Below are positions 1 to 11,135 of a DNA stretch of 64,000 nucleotides, piece by piece. The DNA lies in assembly GCA_949775045.1 (NCBI GenBank), contig OX459100.1, positions 7,291,462 through 7,355,461 on the forward strand, read 5' to 3'. Both the position numbers and the translations under genes were made by a program. Numbering within the stretch: the stretch's first letter is position 1; the number at the start of each line of letters is the position of its first letter. The stretch is from Metridium senile. Taxonomy: Eukaryota > Cnidaria > Anthozoa > Actiniaria > Metridiidae. A model generated the notes under the pieces. That model did not search any database, had not been told where the DNA came from, and saw only the letters and a list, made by a program, of their open reading frames with translations.

Positions 1-1895
1 CTTATACCCTGCACCTACGTCATTTCTTTTAGAATAAGCTGGGCACTGTAAAGGCTCGTTGGTTTGCTCTTGACAGAGTACACACATTGTCCAATCGACA
101 GAATTACCTTGATACTGTGACGTGCTTACTACATTTAGATCATTGCTACAAAACAAAATCAAGGCAGACTATGTCACTCTAAAGATCATATCACTCCAAG
201 ATTATATACCCTCAAAGTTGAATGAGCCTTAATTAATGCTTGCTTTCCCTTCTTTATTTTAAAGAATTAAGATTGTTTATTCTGATTGCTTATTAGATGA
301 ATCTATTCATATATTAAAGCATGTGTGTAGGCTAAGCTGTAACTGTGGTTTTTGTGCAAATCATTTTGTGTTTTGCATTCAAATACATGATGATTATTTT
401 GTCCAAATCATAAATATAATGCATGCTAACGTTCGATAAAATTATGCAATCAAAAAGCTAAAAAATACCCCAAAAATAACACTTTAAGAAGTTTTTTTTG
501 AATTTGTTCATCTATGAAACACTTTTGACTTTAAATGTTTTATAATAAAAGCTAAATAACGTGTTAAATGGAGTCAAATGCAGCTATTATAGAGAAGACA
601 TGATTTTACCTTGGGGTCGCCATTTTGAAAATCGAGTAGAGACTGGGCACTAATTGGTTAAATATTTTCGAAAAATCATACAAAATCATGACAATTCTAA
701 TTATAAATAATTAAATTTACTCCAAAATGACTTGATACCTAAATAAATATAATAAAAACAATTTAGAAATAATATATTTTAATAATTTGTGGATTTGATA
801 AAAAAATTGTTGTCTCCAATTTTTATCTTAGATTTTATCACGTGATTAATCACGTGATCGCTTTAAAATCTTCAAGAACGATTCTTCATACGCCAAAGAT
901 GTTTAATTCCAAAGTTCCATCTTTATACTGCATCTAAAACCGAGAAATAAGTCAAGTTTTATCACAGCCTCGTTTCCATGCTGATGGGATCCCTGTGGAA
1001 TTTAGACGCGCATTTCTGGAAATATAGGTCATATTTCAAATGCCTCCATATCAAAAATTATTAAGTACATTGAGATAAGTATTTGTGCCAACTTTCATGC
1101 TTGTATCAAAAAACGAACAATTCTATGATTTTATGTACCTTAGCAGCCCTACTAATAGGCTTTTCCAATCGAATAAACTACAAATTCTTGCAATTACTGA
1201 GAGTTGGCTAACTAAAAACATCGATGACTCCAGTGTCACGGAAATCTTAGGTTTTCATAGGCTTTTCGTAGACTTTTCATAGGGTTTTCATAGGTTTTTT
1301 TTAGCCAGGCTTTTCATAGTCTTTTCATAAGATTTTCTTAGCTTCATCACGCAACGCTCCCTCATTTGCGTGACGAGGCTAAACACGGCTGTGGGGGAGA
1401 CTACAATCATGTGCAAAATACCCTGGGACATTATCTGGTGACAAATATTTCAACATCATTTAGCCACTGGCTAAGGAGATTCGGTAACGACTCCCTGTAT
1501 TTCGACGTAAAAAAAATGATTTATGAGCTATTTATTGTTTAGAAATTCGAGAATTGAACAATTAACTAAATTTACCTGTGTTTAATGACTTTAATGAGTA
1601 GTATTTAGATATACTCATGAAAGTCATAAAAAATGATTATAAGGATGGTGCTACCAAACAAGAAACAGTGTTCCAATTAGGGCTTCCAATTTAATCTTCC
1701 AATTTCATATTGTATTAAGTGAAGTGTTTATGACTTTAATGAGTATTTCTAAATGCTCATTAACTGAGTCATAGAAAACAAATAAAACCAACAAAATATA
1801 TATATAGTTCAGCCCTATATTTGTAAAATTACAGCAATTCAAACTAGTACATATATGTCAACATTTTAGGATATTTGCAATCGGTTTGTTTTGTA
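1..1895. other. Intergenic, no gene seen
   Basis: AT-rich DNA with no convincing exon. The 65-codon open frame starting at 1085 has no homology I recognise and lacks a plausible start context. Around 1306-1410 lies a short inverted repeat (CGCAACGCTCCC / GTGACGAGGCTAA region) that resembles sequences at 5326-5395 and 20975-21060, so it is probably a dispersed repeat. Confidence 0.6.
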
Positions 1896-2633
1896 TTAAG
1901 GACGGGGCCTACTAATTAAAAAGTAATGTATTCTTCAAATAACTATGTGAGTTGTTTTAACCCTTCAAAGGGTTCTACAAATCTGTCTAAAAAAGGTAGG
2001 GTCACCGGGCAGTTAAGAGAAATAATGAGTCTTAAATATGGCTGACGTCACGATTTTACCGGCATCGACAAATAATATTTTTTTTCAAAGGATTTTCATT
2101 GAAACATCTCTTTGATAGCGGTAAACAATTAACAAGTAATTTTCTAATAGGAATATATATTTTGTAACGTATTTTCAAAAGTTAGTAGTGAAATATGATT
2201 TTTTTAGCATCGCGACTTGTATTTTACGAGGTTCAGAAAATTCGAATTTTTGTCTATTTTCCATTCAAAAATCAGTTGCTTTTTCGAAATTTTACATCAA
2301 AACCATTGTTTAACATGTTCTTAATAATTGCAGTTATAAAAAATTGGGGTTACCGGGTGTTTTAAAAAGTTATCGCGTGGTAAACTTTGCCGCCGAAGAT
2401 CATCATAAGACAATTTCTTTCCGGTCCCCTCCCTACTAAGTAAAGAAATTCGTCATCATAAGTGCATTGTGGGACTGTTTTTATAAAAACCGCTACCGTC
2501 GCGTCTACCATCGTTAGATGGTTTTTTATTTGTACTTTGTCATCTTTTGAGGTAAGATAGCGCGTTAAAATGGAAACTATGTATGTAGATGCGCAGTAGC
2601 CTGCGCAGTGGCAATAGTAGGCCCCGTCCTTAA
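1896..2633. mobile_element. TTAA-flanked non-autonomous element A (piggyBac-type signature)
   Basis: The body at 1900-2629 is bounded by the inverted termini GGACGGGGCCTACTA and TAGTAGGCCCCGTCC, each directly adjoined by TTAA (1896-1899 and 2630-2633). TTAA target duplication is the hallmark of piggyBac-like elements. No transposase is encoded inside, so this would be a non-autonomous copy of about 730 bp. A second TTAA element with different termini lies at 9415-10345. Confidence 0.7.
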
Positions 2634-2896
2634 ATACAAACAGTAATAACAATCAGCCGACGTACTGTACTAGCAGGTTTTTTTACTTTCGATTTTTACA
2701 TTGATTTTCGGCATAATTATGCGATTACCGAGTTCCAGTGCCAACATGAAAAAGGCGGTCCAGTCAAAAGTATTTAGTCGGTACCTTTGATGTTTTAATT
2801 GACTGCAGTAAATTAACGCCTTTAACCATAATGATTTGAAATGAGTTCGGTGTATAAGTGAAATACAGATACATGAGAAAAATATCATATGCTCTT

Positions 2897-2963
2897 GGCA
2901 GGAATTGAAACCCATGGTGTCGGCTTTCTAGTCGAACGTGTTACCACTACACCACAAGGAACA
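2897..2963 (-). repeat. tRNA-like sequence, probable SINE head or tRNA pseudogene
   Basis: Read on the minus strand it has a box A-like stretch (TGTAGTGGTAAC) and a box B-like stretch (GGGTTTCAATTCC) at tRNA spacing. The acceptor arms do not pair and the anticodon arm is poor, so I do not call a functional tRNA. It most resembles a tRNA-derived SINE head. Confidence 0.5.
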
Positions 2964-3542
2964 ACCACGCTGGATATGCAGCTGGACGATATAGTATAGA
3001 GCATCTGTGGAGGTCCCAGGGCAATATTAAACTCTAAGGTAAATTTGAACACCGTAAATAGAAAAGCAGAATTGAAGTGAACAATTAATTGAAATGCGTT
3101 CGGTGTATGCTTTTTACCATAGTTACTATTATAGGAAAGTCTATGGCTGTACTTTTAAACGCTAAAACTTGCAGCGACCTGAAATTTTGATATGCATGTA
3201 CCTAGACAATGTTGTCTTCTATTCAACTATTGAGGTTTCAGAACGAAATTGTAATATTCATAAATTCGTCACGTCACACTTCGGTATTCTATTTTAAAAC
3301 TAATATGTTTTTACGCGTTGTTGTTTAGTCGTCGATGGCTATTAATAGTAATTGCTAGTTCTCATATAGCACATTTCAAGAACTGCTCAATGCGCTTACT
3401 AAACGTGTTCGAGTTGAAGGTATATCAAGGCGCATTAAGCTGCCACCATGTAACCCATGTCTGACGGAACACGGAGTTATTTTACGTCCCTCAATATTGT
3501 TAAGGAGCAACTTCTTTTCAATTATTTAAAGACCCTGAGTAA

Positions 3543-3617
3543 TGGTCCGGCCGGGGTTTGAACCCAGACCTTCCGCACAGTAATCCGAAGCTCTATCCAC
3601 TGAGCTAATCGATCGGC
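3543..3617 (-). repeat. tRNA-like sequence, probable SINE head
   Basis: On the minus strand a clear box A (TTAGCTCAGTGGATAGAGC) and box B (GGGTTCAAACCCC) are separated by a tRNA-like anticodon region. The 5' and 3' acceptor segments do not pair (GATCGAT against CCGGACC). The polymerase III promoter is preserved but the tRNA fold is not, as expected of a SINE head. Confidence 0.6.
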
Positions 3618-3977
3618 GGTATCACGGTATTCAGCCGGTATTTGCTTGGTATATCTCGGTAAACAACAATTATCTGCTCGTTATTGCGGATTCTCAAGGT
3701 CAGTGATACACGGTATTTTTGTTTTTTTAAGTCGAGGTATACGAAAATTAATCAACGTGATTAGTGCGGTATGGCCCGATATCTAAAACTTGCGTTCCCT
3801 ACTCGCTCGCCTCGATGACGTGTTCTTAATGAAAAGAATCCAATGTCCCAATCATGCTGAAAACGTATACTGTTAGTCATCTAATAGTCTAGTGTTATTT
3901 CTTTTCTTACATATATTTAGTTGAAAAGCATTTTATGGCGTGTATTACATGTGTATTGTAGTTGAACTGCTGATTGA

Positions 3978-4545
3978 TTTTGGCACTCAGCACTGATTTG
4001 TAATTTCTGGCACAGTATTGCGGTATTTTTGATTTTCTGGCACAGTATTGCGGTATTTTTTATTTTTTGCACAGTATTGCGGTATTTTTGATTTTTTGCA
4101 CAGTATTGCGGTATTTTCGATTTTTTTGCACAGTATTGCGGTATTTTTTATTTTCTGGCACAGTATTGCGATATTTTTGATTTTCTGGCACATTATTGCG
4201 GTATTTTCGATTTTTTTGTACTTTATCGCGGTATTTTCGATTTTTTTTTGCACAGCCATGATTTCGAGTTTTAGAGATAGATATGTTTATTAAAAAAAAA
4301 AAACACCTTGCAGCTAGTAAGCTGAATTGCGTATACAATATGTAAATATTAAATAAGTAAAAGTACTAAGAAGTTTATAACTTTTTTGCACAGTATTGCG
4401 GTATTTTTGATTTTCTGTCACAGTATTGCGATATTTTTGATTTTTTGGTACTTTATCGCGGTATTTTCGATTTTTTTGCAAAGTATTGAACAGTATTGTG
4501 GCATTTTCGTTTTTTAGGTACGGTATCGCGGTATTTGGGCCCCAC
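3978..4545. repeat. 30-bp minisatellite (CACAGTATTGCGGTATTTTT)
   Basis: Around thirteen degenerate copies of a ~30-bp unit with core CACAGTATTGCGGTATTTTT. The array is split by about 120 bp of non-repeat DNA at 4262-4385. Several long open frames on both strands here are simply translations of the repeat (repeated YRNTV or FDFLHSIAVF peptides) and are not genes. Confidence 0.9.
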
Positions 4546-4591
4546 GCTCCCCTCATTGAACAACAACGTTGATATCGCGCTACAAGTGACT

Positions 4592-4994
4592 AAGACCCCG
4601 TCTACACGGATCCGGATACTTTTGAAACCGCATACTTTTTGATGCGAATCGGCCTATCGTCCACACGAATCCAGTGAATTCGGTCACCGAAACCGCATAC
4701 TTTTAGGCCTCGTCTACACGAATCCGATCCGGCTGAAACCGCATACAAATATTTGCGTCCACACGAATCCGCGTATCCGGAGGATTCAAGTAAAAGTATG
4801 CGGTTTCGGTGACCGGATTCACTGGATTCGTGTGGACGATAGGCCGATTCGCATCAAAAAGTATGCGGTTTCAAAAGTATCCGGATCCGTGTAGCCGGGG
4901 TCTTACTTGAATCCTCCGGATACGCGGATTCGTGTGGACGCAAATATTTCTATGCGGTTTCAGCCGGATCGGATTCGTGTAGACGAGGCCTAAA
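4592..4994. repeat. Two interleaved inverted repeats (A-B-A'-B')
   Basis: Segment A (4592-4705) is the inverse of A' (4796-4905), and segment B (4706-4795) is the inverse of B' (4904-4993). All four share motifs such as GAAACCGCATAC and GTCTACACG. The order A-B-A'-B' means the two hairpins cannot both be formed as simple nested stems. Probably two related palindromic MITEs rearranged into each other. Confidence 0.85.
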
Positions 4995-5240
4995 TACTAT
5001 TTACATTTAATACCTAAGATGACACATACCACTTAGGAAACCGGTTAATCTAGCCTATCATATTAGTCTATTTGACAACTGTCTGCATGGTCCTAAGTGT
5101 TAGATTACACAAATCATTCGGTACACTTTATACAATCTAAAGCACAGATCTACAATCTTGTGGTAAGACATTCTTATTCATATTTCATAAGTTTAGTCAT
5201 TTATATACTTGATTGTCTATATTGCCGAAGGTCAAGAGTT

Positions 5241-5600
5241 AATTCTCAGGGCGATACTCTCTTTGTCCAAGTGGTAGGAGTGATAGGCGGAGGTTTTGAA
5301 AACGACCTCTCAAAGGTTTAATAGTTTCCTTCGCAGCCGTTTTTAGTGTCGTCACGCAAGCAACGCTCCCTAAAAACGGCTGTGAAGGAGACTACTAAAA
5401 GGTACGCACAGAGAAAAATAACTGTTAAAGCCTTGTTGGTTTCAACCCCTAAAAGGTACGGCTGTGCGATGTTCTTGCCAGCCAAGATTACAAAGCAGGG
5501 TAATAATGACCCTTAAAAGTACCCTAAAAGGTACGCACATGAGATATTTTTGAATTGTTTACGAGTTAATGACCGGCTTTATATTCATTTAATAGATAGT
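5241..5600. mobile_element. Truncated copy of the hAT-like MITE family, with a nested short repeat
   Basis: Starts with the family's subterminal text (CTTTGTCCAAGTGGTAGGAG) and contains its internal repeats (CCTAAAAGGTACG). A short hairpin based on GCAGCCGTTTTTAGTGTCG / CTAAAAACGGCTGTG at about 5326-5393 interrupts it. Compare the better copies at 20087-20387 and 30211-30643. Confidence 0.65.
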
Positions 5601-5764
5601 TTAATAGAGTACAAACATTAAAAGTGTGCAACATAAATTCCACTAAATAATACTGCATAATTATGCTAATTCTATTGTTCTCTATTGTTTAATCAACACT
5701 ATTTAGTGGTAAATAGTGCAAAGTATTGCACACTTTAAGTGTTTGTACTCTAGTATGTTTACTA

Positions 5765-6258
5765 ATAGACCGATCCAAGGTTATTGCCGCCATCTTGTAG
5801 GGGGTGCAGAATTACTGGGGCGAGCAGTAAATGTATGTGATTTTGGACTACTTTGAAAGTACATATTTTTCTTCCAATTCATTGGATTTTCAAAGTTAAA
5901 ATTGTATATCAAAGGTTTTGCATTTGTTAATAACATATCCAAAAAATAGCGCTGGGAAACGAGCTACAGGCTCTGTAATCAATATTTTAGATTTACATAC
6001 AAACACTGTGTTTCAGCGATATAGAATTACACAGTAAATATAGGGAGATTTGAAATCGCCGTTTACATACGTTTCGCATAATTTAACAACCTTAGTTTGA
6101 TCTCAGGTATAGCCATGCATAGTATCTTTGATATGAAATGTTTATATTGAACATTCGGCAATTTCCAGTGGAGTTATATAAGTTCAAAGTTACATACATT
6201 TACTGCTCGCCCCAGTAGTTCTGCACCCCCTACAAGATGGCGGCAATAACCTTGGATC
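5765..6258. mobile_element. MITE with ~75-bp terminal inverted repeats
   Basis: The left end (AGACCGATCCAAGGTTATTG, followed by GCCGCCATCTTG and CTGGGGCGAGCAG) is repeated inverted at the right end (…CAATAACCTTGGATCGGTCT). The interior of about 350 bp has no coding potential. The target duplication is not clear. Confidence 0.85.
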
Positions 6259-6263
6259 GGTCT

Positions 6264-6325
6264 ATTGGACAACAACAGAATACCAGATAGATAACCATCT
6301 ATCTGGTATTCTGTTGTTGTCCAAT
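6264..6325. repeat. Near-perfect 29-bp-stem hairpin
   Basis: GGACAACAACAGAATACCAG and its downstream arm pair almost perfectly around a loop of about four bases. It abuts the right end of the preceding MITE. It may be a fold-back element remnant. Confidence 0.8.
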
Positions 6326-6524
6326 TAGTAACTCAAACACTTACATAATCTGACCTCACATAGTCCCGCATAGTCCAGTACGAAATGATATGGTATTTGT
6401 TTGTTTATAGCTGCCACTGTACTTTGTTGCCCTTATTTTGTATTTAGTAAAAACAGTTTATATAAAACAGATTACGATCGAGTGAACTTGGTCACATTTT
6501 GGTTGTTATTTGACTGTCACACCA

Positions 6525-6781
6525 CAGGTAGCCCAAGCTTGGTTTTTTTAGGTTTTTCAATACAATATTTGTTTAAAGAAATACTTTAATAAAACTTCTG
6601 TTTCTTACATAGAGTGTATTTTTGTGTTGTTTGTGATGTTTGTAACATAACGATGATTTTTTCATAACTTACCCTCTCCTCATTATAAGATGGATTTCGA
6701 AACATCACAAACGACAAATACACTCTATGTAAGAAATGGAAGTTTTATTAAAGTATTCAAAAACCAAGTTTGGGCTACCTG
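6525..6781. mobile_element. Palindromic MITE
   Basis: CAGGTAGCCCAAGCTTGGTT on the left matches AACCAAGTTTGGGCTACCTG inverted on the right. Most of each half is complementary, including TAGAGTGTATTT / AAATACACTCTA. No coding capacity is visible. Confidence 0.8.
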
Positions 6782-7098
6782 TTTCACTTAGCTTGCATTG
6801 GTCTTTTCTTTCCTTTTCTCTTCCACGCAATCCCAATTTCTCTTGTATTATTTGACAAGGGAAAGAAAACAACTAATGTAATGTGTTAGGGAAATATAAG
6901 CACGAACTTTCCACGAACTTTCTTCTTTTAAGATTTACCAAACGCCGGAAAATCTCCAATGGTTTTATTGTAAACACGACCGTCTTCCGAACGTGCGCAG
7001 TGCGTTTTTCACCCGTGTCAGTGGAGACTAGTAACTAGTTTACTAACTACTTGTATTTTCATCCAATCCTAGTTCTTGCTGATCATTGACTATCACCA

Positions 7099-8040
7099 AT
7101 GTGGTCCATTTCATGGCTGTTTATTGTCGAGGCTGTTGTCATAGTAGCAGGCAACGCCATCTCCATAGTGATATTCACAACCACACGTCGACTGCGCAGT
7201 CGCAAATACATGATGATCATCAACTTGGCTGTTGCTGATTTACTGTCAGGTGTGGTGTCAGTACCTCTATTGGTTTACTTTATGGAAGGCCCTGACCTAA
7301 TGACTATACGAACTATTTATAAATTCGCTGATTCGTTCTTTGGAGCTGCGTCGATATTTGGTCTAGCAGCTTTGGCGATTGAGCGAGCTCATGCAACGTA
7401 TTTCCCATTTAAACATAACACTTTAAGTAAGGCCACTTACATCGTTGGGCTTGCTGTGGTGTGGTTGGTCGCGCTAGTCCATGCCCTTGTCTCGCATTTC
7501 TTGTCCTCGTACTTTGCGCATATTCTCAAAGTGGTTTTCGTCATTGGAATCTCATTGACTGTCGTCACTGTTGCATATCTCCTTATATGGATTAAAGTTA
7601 CCCGGATGAGCAACCTACCCATGCAAGCTGTTCAAGAGGGGAACCGGAAATTGACAACAACTCTTGCTATCGTTACAATCATCAGTTACATTACGATGAT
7701 GCCGCTGATGATAACATTTATGTATGTATTCATATGCGGCTATTCGTGTCTCGATGGTAAGGAATCACTGCTGAATATATTCTCCCTACTGCATTTTGGC
7801 AACTCCTTCGTAAACTTTGTTATCTATTCATTGCGCATGCGTGAGTTTCAGGCCGAGTTGTTGCGTAGAATGGGATGTCGTCGTCTACGGCAAGATGACG
7901 ATATGAGTTTCCCTGGCAACAGTCAACAAAGGTCCTCAGAAAAGACGAAAGAAACTATACATTTAGTTGATTGCACTCATCATAGTGACCATGGTAACCA
8001 CGATGACAATGAACATCATAACCAACATCTGACACAGTAG
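7099..8040 (+). CDS. Class A (rhodopsin-like) G-protein-coupled receptor, orphan
   Basis: A 313-residue, single-exon, seven-helix receptor predicted at the plasma membrane; ligand unknown. Visible landmarks are N19 in TM1 (AGNAIS), NLAVAD with D47 in TM2, W122 in TM4, P202 in TM6 and N239-x3-Y243 in TM7. Several canonical positions are changed: TM3 ends ERA (95-97) rather than DRY, TM6 has TMMP rather than CWxP, TM7 has NFVIY rather than NPxxY, and no TM3 cysteine is available for the usual disulphide. The extracellular N-terminus is very short and no signal peptide is seen. The C-terminal tail is rich in His, Asp and Asn. Single-exon receptors of this melatonin/adenosine-like style are abundant in cnidarians (family knowledge). 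The start is the first ATG of the open frame and leaves TM1 complete. A palindromic MITE (8177-8336) sits in the presumed 3' UTR. Confidence 0.88.
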   Translation: MWSISWLFIVEAVVIVAGNAISIVIFTTTRRLRSRKYMMIINLAVADLLSGVVSVPLLVYFMEGPDLMTIRTIYKFADSFFGAASIFGLAALAIERAHATYFPFKHNTLSKATYIVGLAVVWLVALVHALVSHFLSSYFAHILKVVFVIGISLTVVTVAYLLIWIKVTRMSNLPMQAVQEGNRKLTTTLAIVTIISYITMMPLMITFMYVFICGYSCLDGKESLLNIFSLLHFGNSFVNFVIYSLRMREFQAELLRRMGCRRLRQDDDMSFPGNSQQRSSEKTKETIHLVDCTHHSDHGNHDDNEHHNQHLTQ

Positions 8041-8176
8041 CAAGGTCCCGGGGGTTACTTATTCAAAACTATTTCTTCGTTTCTGATAGGCCGAATTCAA
8101 CTGGCGAATTCTTGGAACCATTGTATCAGCAAGCATTATTGAATCGATGACGTCACAATGTTCAATAATATTCCCA

Positions 8177-8336
8177 TCTTGAAAGGTAGCCGGGCCTTTG
8201 CATCAAAGCGAGACGAACGTTGAGCTTGCAATGATAGAAACCTTTTAACACCTTATTTTCACGTGTCTCTATCATTGCAAGATCAACGTTCCAGGTTCGT
8301 CTCGCTTCGAGGCAAAGGCCCGGCTACCTTTCAAGA
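8177..8336. mobile_element. Palindromic MITE downstream of the GPCR
   Basis: TCTTGAAAGGTAGCCGGGCC is repeated inverted at the right end, and the arms pair over most of their length (GCGAGACGAACGTTGA / TCAACGTTCCAGGTTCGTCTCGC). If the GPCR transcript continues past 8336 it would carry a long hairpin in its 3' UTR. AATAAA-like signals occur near 8500. Confidence 0.8.
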
Positions 8337-8699
8337 TGGCGCCGGGTACTGTGAAGGGGAATATTGAAACAATTGTTGAACTCTGTGACGTCACGCTATA
8401 ACAGCTTTGTTGGTTTGTGAGTGAGACAACACAAATAACTATTGAATCAAGTACTTTTTACCACGTTTGACCTCATTTATATATTATGTAAATATTTTGA
8501 ATGAATAATAAAACAATTATTGATTGAAGCTTTCGTCTGATATGAAGAATTATGCAAATCTCGGCTATGGCCTCGACAGAGAACACGCGTGCTCTTCTCT
8601 CTCTGAATAATCTTAACAATAACCTTTATGAATTAATTGTCTGGGCTTCGTTAATTCGTGTTTAGATGATTTCCATAATATCCCCACAATATCCTATTT

Positions 8700-9245
8700 C
8701 TTATTCTTTACAAGAATAATGATTGTAAGCAACACTAAATATTTTAACAATAACCTCCATGTTCTTTACAAGAATAATGATTGTAAGCAACACTAAATAT
8801 CTCAACAATAACCTCCATGTTCTTTACAAGAATAATGATTGTAAGCAACACTAAATATTTTAACAATAACCTCCATGTTCTTTACAAGAATAATGATTGT
8901 AAGCAACACTAAATATCTCAACAATAACCTCCATGTTCTTTACAAGAATAATGATTGTAAGAAACACTAAATATCTCAACAATAACCTCCATGTTCTTTA
9001 CAAGAATAATGATTGTAAGCAACACTAAATATCTCAACAATAACCTCCATGTTCTTTACAAGAATAATGATTGTAAGCAGCACTAAATATCTCAACAATA
9101 ACCTCCATGTTCTTTACAAGAATAATGATTGTAAGCAGCACTAAATATCTCAACAATAACCTCCATGTTCTTTACAAGAGTAATGATTGTAAGCAATATT
9201 AAGTATCTCCATGCCACAATAACCTCCATGTTCTTTACAAGGATA
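8700..9245. repeat. 58-bp minisatellite
   Basis: About nine head-to-tail copies of a 58-bp unit containing TTCTTTACAAGAATAATGAT and AACAATAACCTCCATG, very similar to one another except at the right edge. Confidence 0.95.
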
Positions 9246-9414
9246 AAGATTGTAAGCACCTCGATCATTCGCGATTATATATTTGCTTATAAAATGTATA
9301 AGTATATTTTAATATTCATGAAAATATGTATTTGTAGCCGCTATGACAACCAACAAGTTACTCAATCCTCCATGTCTGATTTATGCACATTGTGACATAT
9401 TATCTTAAATCGTA

Positions 9415-10345
9415 TTAAGGTAGTTCGGGCGTCATAGATTCTATCGTTAGATCTTTTTGAAACTTCTCATGTAAAAAGAGCAAACTAAGTTAAGTTCAAA
9501 ACTAAAATAAAAATAATGGGTCACCGTGCTCGTTTCGGAGATAAGGGCGGTAGACTGGGGCCCATTTTGGTCATTTTTTGTTACAAAAATTATCGGAATT
9601 TGATACATAAAACGCTATTTATTCTATTTTTCCCGATAACAAACTTTTTAACAAGCATTTGCAAAAGAAAGACACTTTCCTAACAAACATATTATTTGCC
9701 ATGTTTTACTCAAGAAAATCCTTTGGGCAAAAAAATTCTGCGAAAAGTACGTGCATGTCGATAATTTTGATACAAAAATAAACTCAAAATGTGAAAGATA
9801 CCACATTTTGCGCTCGAAAACCATATCATTTTTATTTCACGGAATGAAGAGTTCTAATAAGGGAAATCCATCTATAAAATAAAAATGGTGTGACACCGCG
9901 CTCTTTTCCGAGTTATAGCACGAAAACCCTTTAAAATGTATATTTCGTGAACCTGTTTTTTGCCCGTGCGGGACTGGTAACTAGTTCCCTATAAGATTAT
10001 CGAAACAAACTTTAACATTTTTTGGTCCGCTAGTATCTCTAGAATCGATGTAAAGGTAACTATGACCAGTTTAATTCGTAATTCTTGCCCAAAACACTAA
10101 TTTATGTGACACATTATAGTTCCAAAAATCGACACTAAAACGACGCGGTTTGAACACGAAAAAATCATGAATTTAACGAAAAATCTTGATTTCTCATGAA
10201 TTCGGGTCTAAATTCAGGAGATTTTTTGCAGAGATGATGTGCTTGTCTTGTGAATGCATAACGTTCCCATGATTTTCAAATCGGAAAATAATAAAAGCTA
10301 AAAAACGAAATTAAGGGATTACGGCTGGGTCCCGAACTACCTTAA
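9415..10345. mobile_element. TTAA-flanked non-autonomous element B (piggyBac-type signature)
   Basis: The body at 9419-10341 begins GGTAGTTCGGG and ends CCCGAACTACC, with TTAA directly on both sides (9415-9418 and 10342-10345). The ~920-bp interior has no open frame of note. It has the same target site as element A but different termini, so it is probably a different family. Confidence 0.7.
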
Positions 10346-10394
10346 AGTTCATAATAGTATTTGTTAGTCATCAATCTTTTAATTTTAAAAAACT

Positions 10395-10440
10395 TGTCCT
10401 ATAAGCTTTCGGCCTTCGCGGCCATCTACAGAGGAATGAA
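10395..10440 (-). repeat. Degenerate hammerhead-like core, possible Penelope-like element relic
   Basis: Read on the minus strand, a GATGGCC…GGCCGAAAGC segment forms a short stem-loop followed by GAAA. This resembles the ribozyme-bearing terminal repeats of Penelope-like elements. The exact CUGAUGA box is not present, so catalytic activity is unlikely. Confidence 0.3.
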
Positions 10441-10659
10441 AGATCGTTACAAGTCGTAAGAAAAAAAAAAATTAAGAGCGCGCATACAACACGAGGAAAC
10501 AAATTACAATTTGTGCATGTGAATAGTAGTAAAATGCAGATCAATTGCCAATTATGTTAATGTAGTTCGCAGGTAGAATTCTACCGCTGTCTCTATTAGA
10601 TATAACGTATTTTCTAGTACACAGACTAGCCTTTAGGCGAGTGTAAATGCAAAGAAAAT

Positions 10660-11135
10660 ACAAGTTTTTGAGATACCCGTGTCATTACTGTGGGGAGTAG
10701 GGTGGAGGATTTAGGGAACAATGCAATTACTGTGAGGTGGAGATTTTTTTAAGAACCCATGCAAATGCTGTAGGGAGTAGGATGGTGGGCTTTAGGAAGC
10801 CATGTCATTACTGCGGGGAGTAGGGTAGAGTTTTTAAAATACCATTGCCATTACTGTGGGGAGCCGGTAAGGGTTGGGGATTTTAGGAAGCCATGTCATT
10901 ACTGTGGGGAGTAGAGTAGAGTTTTTGAGGTACCAATGCCATTACTGTGGGGAGTAGGGCGAGGGATTTTAGGAAGTCATGTCATTACTGTGGGGAGTAG
11001 GGTGCATGGGGGATTTTAGGAAGTCATGTCATTAGGGTAGGGTATAGTGTTTGATGTACCAATGGTACTGTGGGGAGTAGGGTGGAGTTTTTTTATTTAC
11101 CCATGACATAACTGTGGGGAGTAGGGTCGATTTGT
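10660..11135. repeat. ~60-bp degenerate minisatellite (GTCATTACTGTGGGGAGTAG)
   Basis: Around eight imperfect copies carry the core CATTACTGTGGGGAGTAGGG with variable G-rich spacers. There is no coding potential. Confidence 0.85.

Noticed and set aside
2897..3617. Functional tRNA genes
   Set aside because: Box A and box B are recognisable but the acceptor stems do not pair and the anticodon arms are defective; better explained as SINE heads. The same holds for 22671-22742 and 26664-26739.
3987..4556. Several 80-90-codon frames on both strands
   Set aside because: All are translations of the 30-bp minisatellite.
8700..9245. Possible CRISPR-like array
   Set aside because: The 58-bp units are contiguous with no unique spacers, and the DNA is clearly eukaryotic. 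The same holds for the arrays at 15070 and 25555.
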